This document shows positions 13,211 through 24,761 of a stretch of 64,000 nt of DNA, piece by piece. The notes below the pieces were generated by a model, which saw only the letters and a list, made by a program, of their open reading frames with translations, ran no database searches and was not told where the DNA came from. The stretch's first letter is position 1. Each line of letters opens with the position of its first letter. The position numbers and the translations under genes are program-made. Source of the DNA: Punctularia strigosozonata HHB-11173 SS5 (lineage: Eukaryota; Basidiomycota; Agaricomycetes; Corticiales; Punctulariaceae); contig NW_006767433.1 of NCBI RefSeq assembly GCF_000264995.1, positions 1,644,876 to 1,708,875 on the forward strand. Reading direction: 5' to 3'.

Positions 13211-15337
13211 ATGGCATCAAAACAGGTGCGCCCCCGTGTCCGAGCCAGCCACGTCCGACGCCGCCCTGTGCTCATCGCCGCACGCGATACCGTCATCAGA
13301 TTGCCACCACTCAGCAGCAGTGCTCCAAGTACAAGTACGTCGTCACCCCCACCGGGCCCAAGATCCTCCCCGTCCCCGAACCTTCGTCGAAGGACGAAGA
13401 GTCCCCCGCAGAATACAACTCGGGAGGTTACTTACCCAGTCCGTCTCTTATCTCGTGTGCCGCGGAAAAAACGGTTATCGATCCTCCTTTCCTGTTTCAG
13501 TCAAGGTAAAGGATACTTTTAAGGACGGACGCTACCATGTCCTGCGCAAACTAGGGTGAATACAAACCCCTCTCCCCTCTATCTCGTCTTCTTGCCCATT
13601 CTGACGGCCTGCAGTTGGGGCCACTTTTCCACCGTGTGGCTCGTCAAGGACACGCGCGAAAACCGCCACTCAGCCCTCAAGGTCGTCAAGTCCGCCGGCC
13701 GCTACGCCGAAACCGCCCGAGATGAGATCAAGCTCCTCCGCCGCGTCGCCGCCGGACCAACGTCCCATCCAGGCCGCGAGCACGTCGTCGCCTTCTTCGA
13801 CGCTTTCCAGCATGTTGGTCCGACCGACACGCATGTATGCATCGTTTGTGAACCGCTAGGCGAGAACCTGTTGAGCTTGTTGGAACGCAATAAGAAGAAG
13901 GGCGTTCCGATCAATCTCGTGAAGGTCATAGCCAAGCAAGTGCTGCTCGGCTTGCAATATCTTCACGATGAATGCGACCTAGTACATACGGATATCAAGC
14001 CGGAGAATATCAGTGAGTCACAGATTTTTATGTTTCATCCGCACAGACCGTTCTTAAGCCCTGCCGCGATAGTGATTTCCATTCCGGATGTTGAATCGCA
14101 CATCCAAGCGGAGCTTTCCATGTCGCCGTCCCCGACTTCGCGGCGCGTCGGTGTGCCCTTGCCGACCAAGACCCGATCTGGTGTGCGGATTGCCCGTCCC
14201 GCCAACCAGGCACGCGACGGCCATTTAGCCCGGCAGGTCGAGATATTCGACTCGCAGCCGCTTTCTTCGCCCTCCACCTCCGCCGGCTCCTCGCCGCACG
14301 TTCGCAGAGGCCTGCAGATGTCCAGCCTGAGTCAGAGTCATACCGCGGGCACCAGCACCGCGAAGGCCAACTCGCACTCGGCCCCCAGCTCGGTGAGCAC
14401 GACGCCGGCGTCGATCGAAAGCGTTCTGGTATCAGCCTCGGTGGCCGCTTCGAGCACGCCACCGACGTCGCTGGGGAGCGAGATGTCCAAGCTAGCGTTG
14501 TCCTCTACCAGCCCAGAGTCCGTTCGCCCGACATCCGGCTCTGAGGCGTCTGTTTCTCCCGTTGAATCTGCGACCGCCATACAGCCACACTGCAGCGAAG
14601 CGCTCGCGAAACCTTCGGGGCCTTCGCTGCTATCTCAAACCGCCCCTTCACGCGAGCACCAGTTAGAAAGCGATACCCTAGCCGCTCCCACGCCCTCTGT
14701 CGCCACATCCACCACCATCACCCCAGTTGGCACCACCGCACCCACTCCCGTGCCAGCGTGCGAACCGACCCCCGAAGAGACCCTCCCGCTACCTCCAATT
14801 CCGCCAATATCCGTCAAGATCGCCGACCTCGGCAACGCCACGCCTACCAAGAAACACTACACGGAGGACATTCAGACCCGCCAATACCGCTCGCCCGAAG
14901 CGATCGTCGGTCGTTCCGACTGGGGCCCGAACGCGGACATCTGGTCGCTCGCCTGCGTCATCTTCGAGCTCCTCACCGCCGAGTTCCTGTTCGACCCCCA
15001 GGGCCAGGGCGAGCTATTCACCAAGGACGACGACCACATGGCGCAGATCATCGAGCTCCTTGGCGACTTTGAGCTCGAAGCCAAGATGCACGGGCGATAC
15101 AGCCGCGAGATCTTCGACAGCACTGGCTCGCTGCGCTACATTAAGACACTCAAGGTGTGGCCGCTCGACCGCGTGATGGTCGAGAAATACCTCTTCAAGG
15201 AGGAGGACGCGCAGGCGTTCTGCGCCTTTATGCTCCCCATGCTGCAGCCCAACCACAAGAAGCGGGCGCAGGCTAGGGACATGATCGACCACCCGTGGTT
15301 GGACGTGAGCAACGTCACATTCGATGAGCCGTGGTGA
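13211..15337 (+). CDS. SRPK-type SR-protein kinase
   Basis: Phosphorylates arginine-serine repeats of splicing and mRNA-export proteins. Exons 13211-13225, 13300-13438, 13501-13555, 13615-14012, 14073-15337 give 623 aa. The start was chosen because exon 1 (15 nt, MASKQ) joins in frame to the family's usual lead-in EEYNSGGYLP-I-KVKDTFKDGRYHVLRKLGWG-type sequence. Motifs: GWGHFSTVWLV, ALKVVKS, HTDIKPENI, then a spacer of about 245 low-complexity Ser/Thr/Pro residues (about 203-449) splitting the kinase as in all SRPKs, then VKIADLGNAT, RQYRSPEAIVG and DIWSLACVIFELLT. The C-terminus DHPWL is typical. Spacers in this family control nuclear-cytoplasmic location. Confidence 0.95.
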
Positions 15338-18300
15338 ACACACAATCATGCTACGCTGAATGCCGAACAAACAAACAAAGAAATCAGCTCAACGCGCAAC
15401 CTACCTCCATATAATTTATTGGGTCCTCTGCGCGCCGCTTTCCTGGTCTCAAGCCACCCAACGACGAACGACACATTCCGGCCCACGACACGTACCCTAA
15501 CCTGTACAGGTAATCCGTATCTTATTCGCTCCGCCATTAGAGCAGCTCCCGGGTGGTGCCGCGGCGGAATAGAGACGCCGTGCACCCCGCCTCCAATTGT
15601 TTCCATAACGCCGCTTTATTATTTGCCCCCCATTCCCCATTTCCCCTCCCCCCTTTCCCCTCGAACCGACCAGGTGTTCCGATGTCGTCGCTCGCGCGCT
15701 GTTTTATCGTTATTCCCGCGCTTTTTTCTTCTTCTTCCTCCTGGGTTCCCCTGCAGGTGCTTACGAGCTGTGTGGTTCGCGATAGACTTTCTCCGTGCCT
15801 CCGCCCCTTTAGAACTGTTTTGCCCTTTCCTTTTCTCTATATACCTGGGCCTTGCGTACCCTGCGCGCGCGCCTGTGCTTCTCCTTTGTTGTTTATTCCT
15901 TTCAGTCGTCTCACGCTTCTCAAACAGTCTGCGCATTGTTGTATCATGCCAATTCCTATATCGTGCAATATAGTTTTGATTATGCTCTACACCTGAGAAA
16001 TGGGTGGTAACCTGATGTTAATTGGTCACATAATCTTGCAAACGATGCTGATTTCAACTCGGATCCACGGCGGTAATGCAGAGTATTTATCGCTGCGAGC
16101 TAGACGGTGATGACATCCGGGGCGTCAACATGAGATGGGGAATGACAGACAATGTGGTACCCCGGGACGAAAGCCGGTCCAAACAAGTGTTGATAGAGGT
16201 ACTCTGGCCTCGGTTTGGCCAACGACCAGACAATGAAACGGACGACTCAGCTGATATCATGAGGTTGGGGAGACCGAAACTGTGGTGATGACTGTCTGTG
16301 TGGTGCTCACGGTGTGAATACACTATTCAGCGAAGTTGGCGGGTTTCTGTACTTGCGCGAGAGTTTCTGGTTGGTGCGGGACCGGGGAGATGGGAGATTC
16401 TGAAAGGGCAGTATTGAGCGAAGGCACGTCTGGAAAGAGAAGAGGCAGAATCGCATATCTGTTGGGAGGGACGGAATCGCATATATGGACAAAACTCGAC
16501 GATTCGTACCAGGCTTAGTTGACCTTGCCCTCGCATTTGTGTCAGAAATGTTCAAGCCACACAGAGCGGCTGCGTCGCTCTTCTACTCCGCACGGCCCGT
16601 CCGCTCCTGTTCGCTGACGGTTGGATCTGCTATTTTCGGCAGGTTTGACGGGTGACGGGCGTTCGAAGTGATGTTGACTTTATTTTGGCCTGCGTATCGA
16701 AGATGGCACGGTGAATGGGCAGTGTAAGAGGCAGGGAGCTCGCGGGGAGGAACAGCGCCTGACGGGAGGAAGAAACGCCTCCTGCGGAATTTCTCCAAGG
16801 TGGCGGCGACAAATATTCTGGCAGCGAGAACGAAGCGGCGAATCAGCGTAGAATTGTACCAGGAATTGCAGGGGGAGACAAAGACCGCAAGGCCGCAGAG
16901 AGCGAGGGGGTTTGGCCCCTATCAACGGGCTAAAACGTTCAACTCCGCCCTCGCGTGGGGGGTCGATCTTGACCTCGACCGCGACGAGCGCACCCGCATC
17001 CTTTTGTGCTGGCTGCTTTGGCTGACCGGAGGATAGTCTGTTGCCATGCGCTTGCAATTTTTGAGCGGCTAGACCTTCGGTAAACGGGCTCGCCACCGAC
17101 ACGCATCGACCGAGCGCGGACCATGGGTCGACGACGCTCACCACGACCCGGCCGTTGACTGACCAATAGATGCCTTCGTTCTTGCATTGGGATTTTTGCT
17201 CTTGCCTTTGACGCACTCGAAGCCCGACGTCTTCTACCAGCGCTGATACCAGCTACCGCCAATGGGACGGTAACGGACACCAGACCAACTGGACGACCTG
17301 GTGCATCGGACGAAATACTCACAAACCACCGCCGAAATATTGCGACCGGATATCGTCAAGATCCATTGGACAACAGCGGCCAAGAGCGGTCTCAGCTTAT
17401 CGCCCGTTTCGAGGGGCAGGACGGTGCACTGGCGTAGAGGCAGACAGGGTCGGTCTCACAAGTCTCTTGAGGTATGTGCCAATATTCTCTTGCATCTTTC
17501 TTTTCAGTCGGCGTTGTTCTTGCTCTTGCGTCGAGGTACTTGACAGCCTCGCGCCATTGCACGTCACACTCTTCAGGATGTGTCCTTCTGTCCAGTTTCT
17601 TCATGGCGTTTCTTGTGCTTAGGATTGAGGTCGCTACCTCGTCTTGCGGTTTTTCGGGCAACTCAGCACGAGTAGGGGTGGGGGCCATGGCTGGATTACA
17701 GGGCGTCGTCGTGGTTGGAAAGCAATGTGACGCGGTCCCGACGCCCGCCATCAATCGGCGGTGCGTGACGTGACAGGGCGCACGTCGAGTCACGGAATTC
17801 CCAGGCTCGGACCCGAGCGCGCGTCGGTGTCCCGTATGGCGTGCAGAGGTCCAGATGGCGATGAGGGCTGGCTGCAGGCTAGGGAGGACCCAAGTGGTCT
17901 GTGATGATGGCTGGAGGGGTTCGGTTCGACCGCCTCTGTGGAGTCGGCTTTTCGTCAGAAAGCCCTGTAGTCAGTGGTTGAGCCCAAGCTGAACCGGGCT
18001 CTAGCCTCCAGGAGTTGCTGCAGGCGGCACGCGTATGCATGACGCTGACATATCCACAGGTTCCAGTCAGTCGAGCTCGTCGCCATAGAGTACCGACTCG
18101 CCCATGAGTCCGCCCAGTCTTCGCGGTTGTCGCCAAGGGCTTCTGTCGATTTGCTTCCGCGCCGCGCCAGTGACCGGGCCCCATGTGGCGTGTGTTGACC
18201 TCGCGAGGGCGTTGAGAGCCAGACACAGAGCCAAGTCGATGACAGTCTTGGGAGCCCTCAGTCGTTGTTGCCAGAGGGAGGTGTCGTAAACGACGGCGCG

Positions 18301-18524
18301 CGGTCCGAGCATGGCAGATCTGCGTGGGTGGAAGCCGGGCTCGGGCGCAAATTCCGCACCGTTATGGTTTAGACCGCGCCGCCGATGCTCCCCGGCAGTG
18401 GGTTCGCGAGCCTCGGCTGGCCATCTCGTAAAACGGCTGCCAACTTGCCAAAATGCCGCCCTCTCTTTTTTTCTCCCTCCCTCCCCCCCTCTCTCTCCGG
18501 CCTTCGCCTCCTTCATCGTTCAGC
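15338..18524. other. 3.2-kb interval without a firm gene
   Basis: The first part (to about 16000) is pyrimidine-rich and probably includes the SRPK 3' UTR. On the minus strand at about 16680-17700 there are three protein-like frames: one starting MAPTPTRAELPEKPQDEVAT (near 17690), a short one reading MDLDDIRSQYFGGGL (near 17330) and one containing LVSALVEDVGLRVRQRQ (near 17230) that runs on past GIYWSVNGRVVVSVVDPW. They could be exons of an unrecognised gene, but I could not join all of them in phase. No family is recognised. Confidence 0.3.
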
Positions 18525-19202
18525 ATGGTTTTGGAAGTTCCCGAAATGCGGCTCCCCAGCTATAGGAGCGCATGGCAGCGTCGCTATCACCCTTACCCCC
18601 GTCTCAGGCCTTCTCTTAGGGAACAAATGGGGCCGACTGAGGTTTGCGTGCCTCTCGTTTGTTTATATGCGCTCTGTGAACTCGTCTTTTCGCACCAGCG
18701 GCCAACGCTCGATTATTTTCCGCAAGAGGCGCCGCCCCCTCCGCCCGCTTTCTTAGTGACCTTGGTAGAGGAACATTGTGCACTGGTTCTATCATTCACT
18801 TATTCGGATGATTTGCAGCCCGTCATTGATGAGGTCGACGAAGAAGAGGAAGATTCCGAGGGTACTCCGCCATCCGACACCGATGATATGTCGAAGCTCG
18901 GGGACACGAAGGCTCTTGCGCGGCGTATTCACGCCATACTCAGCTCGTGGGGGTACGGCGACGCATTTGGTTGTCTCTTCGACTTCGGGAGCGCCACGTT
19001 CTACTTAGCCCAGGGATGCAGACACGAAGTCGTGCGTATCTGTGGGCCCAGGGTGTCCGTACCGGAGCCTAGCCCTTGTGAGTGTACGAGCAGCCGCGTT
19101 CTGCCTTCCCATACTAAGTCGCCGAAGACAACCATAGTAGATTTTCATTCGCTCCTTGCCCTTATGAAGAGGCGTAACGGGGACTACGCTCGACGTCATT
19201 GA
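18525..19202 (+). CDS. unknown small protein, WQRRYHPYPR family, copy 3
   Basis: Function unknown. Exons 18525-18641, 18699-18764 and 18819-19202 give 188 aa; both introns are phase 0 and sit at the same positions as in copies 1 and 2. Order of parts: MRLPSYRSAWQRRYHPYPR, LDYFPQ followed by a proline run, the acidic IDEVDEEEED stretch, then RRIHAILSSWGYGDAFG and FYLAQGCRHEVVRICGP. Exon 2 to exon 3 could also be read through without splicing, but the aligned copies support splicing. A GTGAGT at about 19079 could be a further donor, so the last 40 residues are less sure. Unlike copies 1 and 2 there is no TATA-like box; a C/T-rich tract precedes the start. Confidence 0.72.
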   Translation: MVLEVPEMRLPSYRSAWQRRYHPYPRLRPSLREQMGPTEVCVPLVCLYALCELVFSHQRPTLDYFPQEAPPPPPAFLVTLVEEHCALVLSFTYSDDLQPVIDEVDEEEEDSEGTPPSDTDDMSKLGDTKALARRIHAILSSWGYGDAFGCLFDFGSATFYLAQGCRHEVVRICGPRVSVPEPSPCECTSSRVLPSHTKSPKTTIVDFHSLLALMKRRNGDYARRH

Positions 19203-19556
19203 CGTGCCACTGCAACAGCTTTCCCTTGCGTTCGTAATAGTAATCACTCTGCTCTTTTTGCTTATCGTCGTACCGCCCAGAAAATCGTAATGTATCACAA
19301 TGTCTTGCACCTACACGCTCCTTAATCGTGTATATTATGTCGATAGTTGATAAATCTGCTTGTTTCGTGCCCATTGACCTTAGCTCAAGTCGCGGCGGTC
19401 TGATGACCCAACTCGCAATGCTTCCGTTCGTGATTGGCCAGTAGCACTTCTTCCGTGTCGGGCACCGATGCAAGCTCTCGTCAGTCCAGTCGAACAAGCT
19501 GTTCTAGTATTACCGGGACATAGTGCAGTAAATACTTCCGTGTATGCTCATGTTGT
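19203..19556. other. convergent 3' gap, nothing recognised
   Basis: The interval between copy 3 (plus) and the Rieske gene (minus), presumably both 3' UTRs. No gene is seen. Confidence 0.5.
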
Positions 19557-20522
19557 CTATCCGATGACGAGTTTGCCCTCCGCATCGTTGAACGAGTACT
19601 CGGGGACTTCGAGGTTGAGAGGAGCAGGCCCCTTACGAGCACGGCCAGCTGGAGCGGAGTAAGTGACCGGAAGCCGAGGGAAAGACGTGGAAACGTACAG
19701 ATGTCGTAGTGAGAACCGTGGCAAGGGCAGAACCATCCTCCGTAATCGCCAGCCTCGCCGATAGGTACACAACCCAGATGGGTGCACACACCCAGCATCA
19801 CCAGCCATTCCGGCTTCTTAACCCGGGCTTCATCCGGCTGCGGGTCCCGAAGGCTCTTCCAGTCAACGGAGCGCGCCTCCTCAATCTCATCCTGCGTCCG
19901 GTGGCGGATGAAGACGGGCTTGCCGCGCCATTTGATGATGACATTCTTGCCCTCGGGGATGGAGTTGATGTCGAGCTCGACCTTGGCCATGGCCAACACG
20001 TCCGCAGAGGCTGCCATGGTGCCCAAGAACTCGGTCACGGTCGACTTCGCGACTGAGGCGGAAAGAACGCCGAAGCCGCCGACCATCAGGTACTGGACGG
20101 CGCGGTTCCTGTTCGGGGAAGCGGCTTCATAATCACGGAAGTCGGGAACTTTAGGGTCAACGTTGGCAGCAGCGGTGGTGGAAAAAAGGCGGGCGCGCTG
20201 AACAGTGGGTGCGGCTGGATGATCACAGAAATTGTGGTTGAGCGGATGAGCCTTAAAGGGGGGGTCACATTGGGCAAAGCGTACCATTAACAAAAGTCTT
20301 GGAAACCAATCCCAGCCCGGACTTCCTGGCAACACCGCCGGCGAACTTTGCAGGTGTATCTGAGCGAGGGCCCGCGGGTCCGTGCCCGTGCCCGTGCCCA
20401 TGGCCAGCGGGGGCGCGAGCGTTGAGGTCAACGTAGAGCGCGCTGGGAGCACCGTTCGCGAGGGTGCGGACGGTGGGAGGTAATGTCACCGCCTTTTTGA
20501 CGACGTGGAGAGCTGCCGCCAT
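19557..20522 (-). CDS. RIP1: Rieske iron-sulphur subunit of mitochondrial complex III
   Basis: Carries the 2Fe-2S cluster that passes electrons from ubiquinol to cytochrome c1 in the inner mitochondrial membrane. Exons (minus) 20285-20522, 19699-20214, 19557-19648 give 281 aa. The long N-terminus is a mitochondrial presequence rich in Ala, Arg and Gly with a GHGHGHGHG run. One membrane helix follows ([20 protein letters not shown]). Cluster ligands are in CTHLGCVP and CPCHGSHYD. The last exon starts [18 protein letters not shown] and ends near KLVIG, as in other fungal Rieske proteins. The start at 20522 was preferred because an upstream in-frame ATG would prepend an unusual leader. Confidence 0.97.
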
Positions 20523-20754
20523 TGCGAAGAGAGGAGAGCTGCGACGACCAGCGGGTGGAGAAATGAGTGAGGTCAAGTTCGTGCAACGGCGGTGGCGATG
20601 GCGGGCCTTCCCGATTCGCTCCGGCCGCGAATCAGCGAACGTCCTTTACAAGCGCATGCAACGAGCAGCACAGGCGCGTTATGGCAACATATCGTCACCC
20701 ATTACACCTCCGATCCATGTATACATGTAGTAGCATATGTAGTGTAGATTAACA

Positions 20755-23536
20755 TCAATCCACTCTCTTCTTGCCCTTTTCCGCGTCGTAAGGACGGTGC
20801 CCCGCGAATTTCCGCCCTTGGAGCATCCAGCTCGCCTTCTTCTCGTCGAATATGGGCACACTCAGGTCGTTGCCCTTGTATCTGGAGCGGTATCCGGGAC
20901 CAACGTATAAAAGAACATCGGTGGGAGGCAATAAACGCGGCCACGCGACGTATTCGGTGCCGTGGGCCAAAATAAACACCAGGGATGCGGTCAACAAGGT
21001 GAACCAGATGAGGAAATAGTACAATAGGGAGTACGCTGAGGGAGAGCAACAGTTCAGCTTCGTGTATCGTAACAGAATACCGTGGAGCAACGTACTGGAT
21101 GTGCGGGGTAGTGTCAGTCCTGCCAGAATCATGAATAGCGAGTACCAGGCCACGTATGGCATCTGGGTTGTGTTGAGTTAGTAGCAACGAAGTGATCACG
21201 TAGCACATACAGCGCGGATATGCAACGGACGACTATCATGCACCAAAGCCCGTGCAGCCCAGGGTGCTTTACCGGGTGTCCACCCTCCGGTGACCAAATC
21301 GAAAGCATCCTATGGAAACTGTCAAAACTTAACTCCTGCACGAGACGATGCTCTTGCCTGTCTTGGACCGTCAAAGTAGTTGTTCTTGAAGTACCTTCCT
21401 GCGGACTTCAGGAAGTCCTCGAATGCTCCCTTCTTCGTGCGTTTGCCCGTCCGCGTGAAATCAGTTTTCAACGCCTCCGTGCCAGAGTAAGCGCGAGATA
21501 TGGCGTCCGCATGGTTCGACCACACTGCAGGGATGTATTCAGTGTGTATGTTTCTTCCACGCCAAGGAAAAGGACTAACGGAAACGGAAGTCAAAGCTTA
21601 GGTCCTCATGGTTGTCGACGTTGTCATGTTCCGCCATCACACCCACAGCCTTCAGCTGCCGATTCAAGGTCCACTTAGCAAAGGCGGCCTGAGCGACGTT
21701 CGTTCGATCCAGGTTATCCATGCAGTTAGTCCTTACGACACCCGTTTGAAGGAGGACCGGCTTGTCTGGGTCATTGGAATCGAGGTGGAAGTACCTACAA
21801 ATTGCAAATGAGCGCACTTGCATTTACCCCTCATACTGTGCCTACAAACCCGTGCTTAATTAAGTCAGGTTCCATTTGCTCGATAAGGATACTGATACGG
21901 TCCCATCGCATGCGGCTGCACTCGCTATGGAAGTCAAAGTATTGATACTTGACATCAGGCATTTTCTCTTCGACCTACGAAGGCACAATTGATTGGCGAT
22001 GCCAAACGCGCACTGACAGCGCTCCACTTACCTGTGTCATGTACTTCTCGTACGCCTCTTTGATTGGTTTCTCATGTCCCTTGTGGTTGATGAGGTTGAT
22101 CAACGCAGTCTTCCCGTACCGGGAGACCTGATCCCGCAGATGAGCCTGCAGCGCCTCCATCTGTGCCATGCATCAAAGTAGTTCTGCGCTCTCAGATAGC
22201 AAATTTAACCGACCGTATCCGGAAGCTCCATGATTTGGAGATCGGGCATATACCTCAAATTGTTGATCTCTGCCCAGAAGATCGGTATGCTTCCTCGTAT
22301 TTGCACGAAGCTCATCCTAGTCACATTGTCGTCTTTGCCTACGCCGCCGAAAGGACCCCCGTGAGCATCGTGACGATGACGACGGCAAGAACTGTATTCT
22401 ACCTTCGACGGTGAGAATTTGCTCGGTCTCGTTGAAATTGGCGGCGTGACCTTCGTGGTCGATTCCGCGCCGGAAGTAGCGCGTACCAGCACGGTACCGA
22501 GACCTACGGGAGATCAGGCACAGATTGACCTTATGTCCGTTCAGAGTGGCGGGGCGTATGTCGAAAGCTGTGCCATGGCCAGATGTCAATGCAAAGACAC
22601 GGACTAGGATACGTCGCAGACTGACTGCCGAAGACCAAGGGCAGAATGTAGGGGCTGAGCTACAGTGTTTCTCTCAGAAAAGGTTGGGAGACCGCAAGCT
22701 GAAGAACTTACATCATGATTAGGTTTTGTGACAGTTATGTCTATGAACTTGGACTGCAAGAATCTGCAGATTATTTAACAACTGTCGCAGGATGGGTTAG
22801 AGAATAATATATACCTATTCCAGAAGAACCGATCGTCCGCCTAACAGCCATTGAGTGGATACCACCGGAGCCGGCCAATAATGAAACCACGTACCACCTC
22901 CCAGAGCGCCTTGCCCTCATCCTTCTTGTTGTTCTCCCATTGCGCTTGCAGCCGCCTTGTCAGATCCCATGTATAGCTGAACAAGAAAGTCCCCGTCTTG
23001 AGGTGTGACTGGAGCAACGCCAAGAGGTGCCCTTCAATAGCATTAAGAGGATGAATCACAGAGGCGTTTGCGTCAAGCGGTAGGATATCAAAGCCGGTAG
23101 CGCTGTAGATGTCCTCGCCCCCAAGTCGACCCCGGTACTCGCGTTGTGTGATGACTATGAGGTATTCCGCTACACATGGGCGATACATGAGTTCGAGCTA
23201 CCCAACGGCCCAGGGTCACTCACATAGCGAGAGTGATATTAAACCGGCTATCCCGAAGACGGTTTTGGGCGCGCGGTGACTAGGTACATTCTTCGGGGCT
23301 ACAGCGTTGTCAACTATGCACAAGGGAGGTTATAGCAGCTGACTCACAAGTGAGGGTAATCTGCCCTGTAAGCCTCTGTATCGTGAGCGGTTGCGCGGCA
23401 GCGGCTCCGTCAACCGGGGTGAAGACGTAGGCTTCATTGCCATCCACGTAACTGCAGCAATATTCGGCATCTATCAAGCAAGCAATACATAGAGGGAACA
23501 TACGCACAGGTTCAGTCGTTGGTGTAGAGACTTCAT
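20755..23536 (-). CDS. SAC1: SAC1 phosphoinositide phosphatase
   Basis: ER/Golgi enzyme that removes the 4-phosphate from PI4P. Sixteen exons (minus): 23508-23536, 23348-23451, 23224-23298, 22895-23169, 22815-22840, 22712-22763, 22626-22659, 22403-22567, 22214-22332, 22032-22160, 21850-21974, 21580-21794, 21358-21524, 21211-21309, 21096-21162, 20755-21035; total 653 aa, the usual size. It opens MKSLHQRLNLYVDGNEAYVF; the Sac N-lobe has FGIAGLISLSLSEYLIVIT and CLISRRSRYRAGTRY; the catalytic CMDNLDR (C402 to R408) is intact. Two hydrophobic helices near the C-terminus (WYSLFMILAGLTL and LLYYFLIWFTLL) anchor it in the ER. One intron uses a GC donor (GCAAGA at 21357), and two donors are weak GT sites (GTCAGT, GTCGGT). 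Confidence 0.95.
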
Positions 23537-23646
23537 GGCGGGGACGAGAGAGGACGCGGTCAAGTTACATCATGACCAGCGCGGGCGAGCTGAGGCGCGC
23601 GTGTTCGCCGCCGCTCCTTCGCGTGCTGCCGACGCCTCCTTAGACG
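23537..23646. promoter_or_regulatory. 110-bp divergent promoter, SAC1 and U2A'
   Basis: Only 110 bp separate the two start codons, so the 5' leaders are very short or overlap the neighbouring gene. No TATA box is evident. Confidence 0.55.
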
Positions 23647-24582
23647 ATGAAGCTCACTCCAGAGGTGCTCGCGCAGGCGACCTCAGCAATCAACCCGAAC
23701 AAGGAGCGCCAGCTCGATCTTCGAGGTGAGCAGTGCCCCGCCTCGCTCCCATACGCCTTACAAACCGCTCACAGGCTACAAAATTCCTGCCATCGAAAAC
23801 CTCGGTGTCACTAGGGTACGAAACCGTTTTCATACACAAGCGAACATGTACTGATGCGTCCTAAATCATAGGATCAACACGATGCGATAGATTTCACCGA
23901 CAACTCAATCATAGTGCTGGGTAACCTGCCGCTTCTGCGGCGCCTTCAGACGCTCCTCCTCGCCAACAACCGAATATCCTCAATCTCCCCCTCCCTACAC
24001 CTCTCCGTGCCCAATCTGACGTTGCTGGTCCTTACAAACAACAACATCTCCGAGCTTGGTGACCTGGAACCGCTCAAGGACCTCAAGAAACTCACCTACC
24101 TCTCCCTGCTGGGCAATCCCGTACGGGAAAAGAAATGGTACCGCGAGTGGCTTGCTTGGAGGCTGCCTGCGCTGAGAGTTTTGGATTTCCAGAGAATCCG
24201 GGACAAGGTGCGCCTCATGCCTCGCCCTTCTACCCGTGTCAGTGCGCTCAACCCGGCGTTCGTTGTCGCGTTTGTGTTCGCGATCTAGGAGAGGAGCACC
24301 GCCAAAGGATTATTCCTTACAACGGACAAAGTTCCAAACGCGCTCGCTGAGAAGATCGCGTCGACGGTCTCGAAGCACGCGGGCAAGCCTGCGGTTACAT
24401 CCGACGAACCTCGGTTACCGAGCGCCAATGGCAACTTGAAGGCCGGTAGGTTGATGTCGAAAGAGGAGCAGGAGAAGGTCAAGGAGGCCATCGCAAAGGC
24501 TACCTCGGTTGAGGAGATACGGAAGCTTGAGAGAAGCCTTAAGGAAGGCTATTTACCCAACATTGAGTCTGTTGGTGCATAA
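23647..24582 (+). CDS. LEA1: U2 snRNP protein A' (Lea1)
   Basis: Leucine-rich-repeat protein that pairs with U2B'' on U2 snRNA in the spliceosome. Exons 23647-23725, 23775-23815, 23872-24207, 24289-24582 give 249 aa. The start MKLTPEVLAQATSAINP and ERQLDLRGYKIPAIENLG are the family signature; LRR units follow (LQTLLLANNRISSI, LTLLVLTNNNISEL, LTYLSLLGNPV), capped by WRLPALRVLDFQRI. The C-terminal third is charged and helical, with KEEQEKVKEAI, as in fungal orthologues. Confidence 0.95.
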
Positions 24583-24761
24583 CGCAGCTGCGTCCCTTCA
24601 GTCAGAAAAAATGTACATAGTGTCTATCATTGTATTGCTCCCAGCTGATATCGCCTGTTGTGATTTCGATAGTACGATAGTATCGAGCAATACGGTCCTA
24701 TGACGGGGTATTATGGTCCGCGTGAACGGTGGTTAGTGAAGGGGTATAATAGCATCTATGT

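Noticed and set aside
14028-14462. Long antisense open frames over the SRPK spacer
   Set aside because: They are shadows of the GC-rich sense codons; the sense frame has clear kinase motifs on both sides.
18642-18818. Unspliced reading of copy 3 as one 249-codon frame
   Set aside because: The frame is open through both introns, but alignment with copies 1 and 2 shows the two segments are bounded by splice sites and match intron positions in the paralogues.
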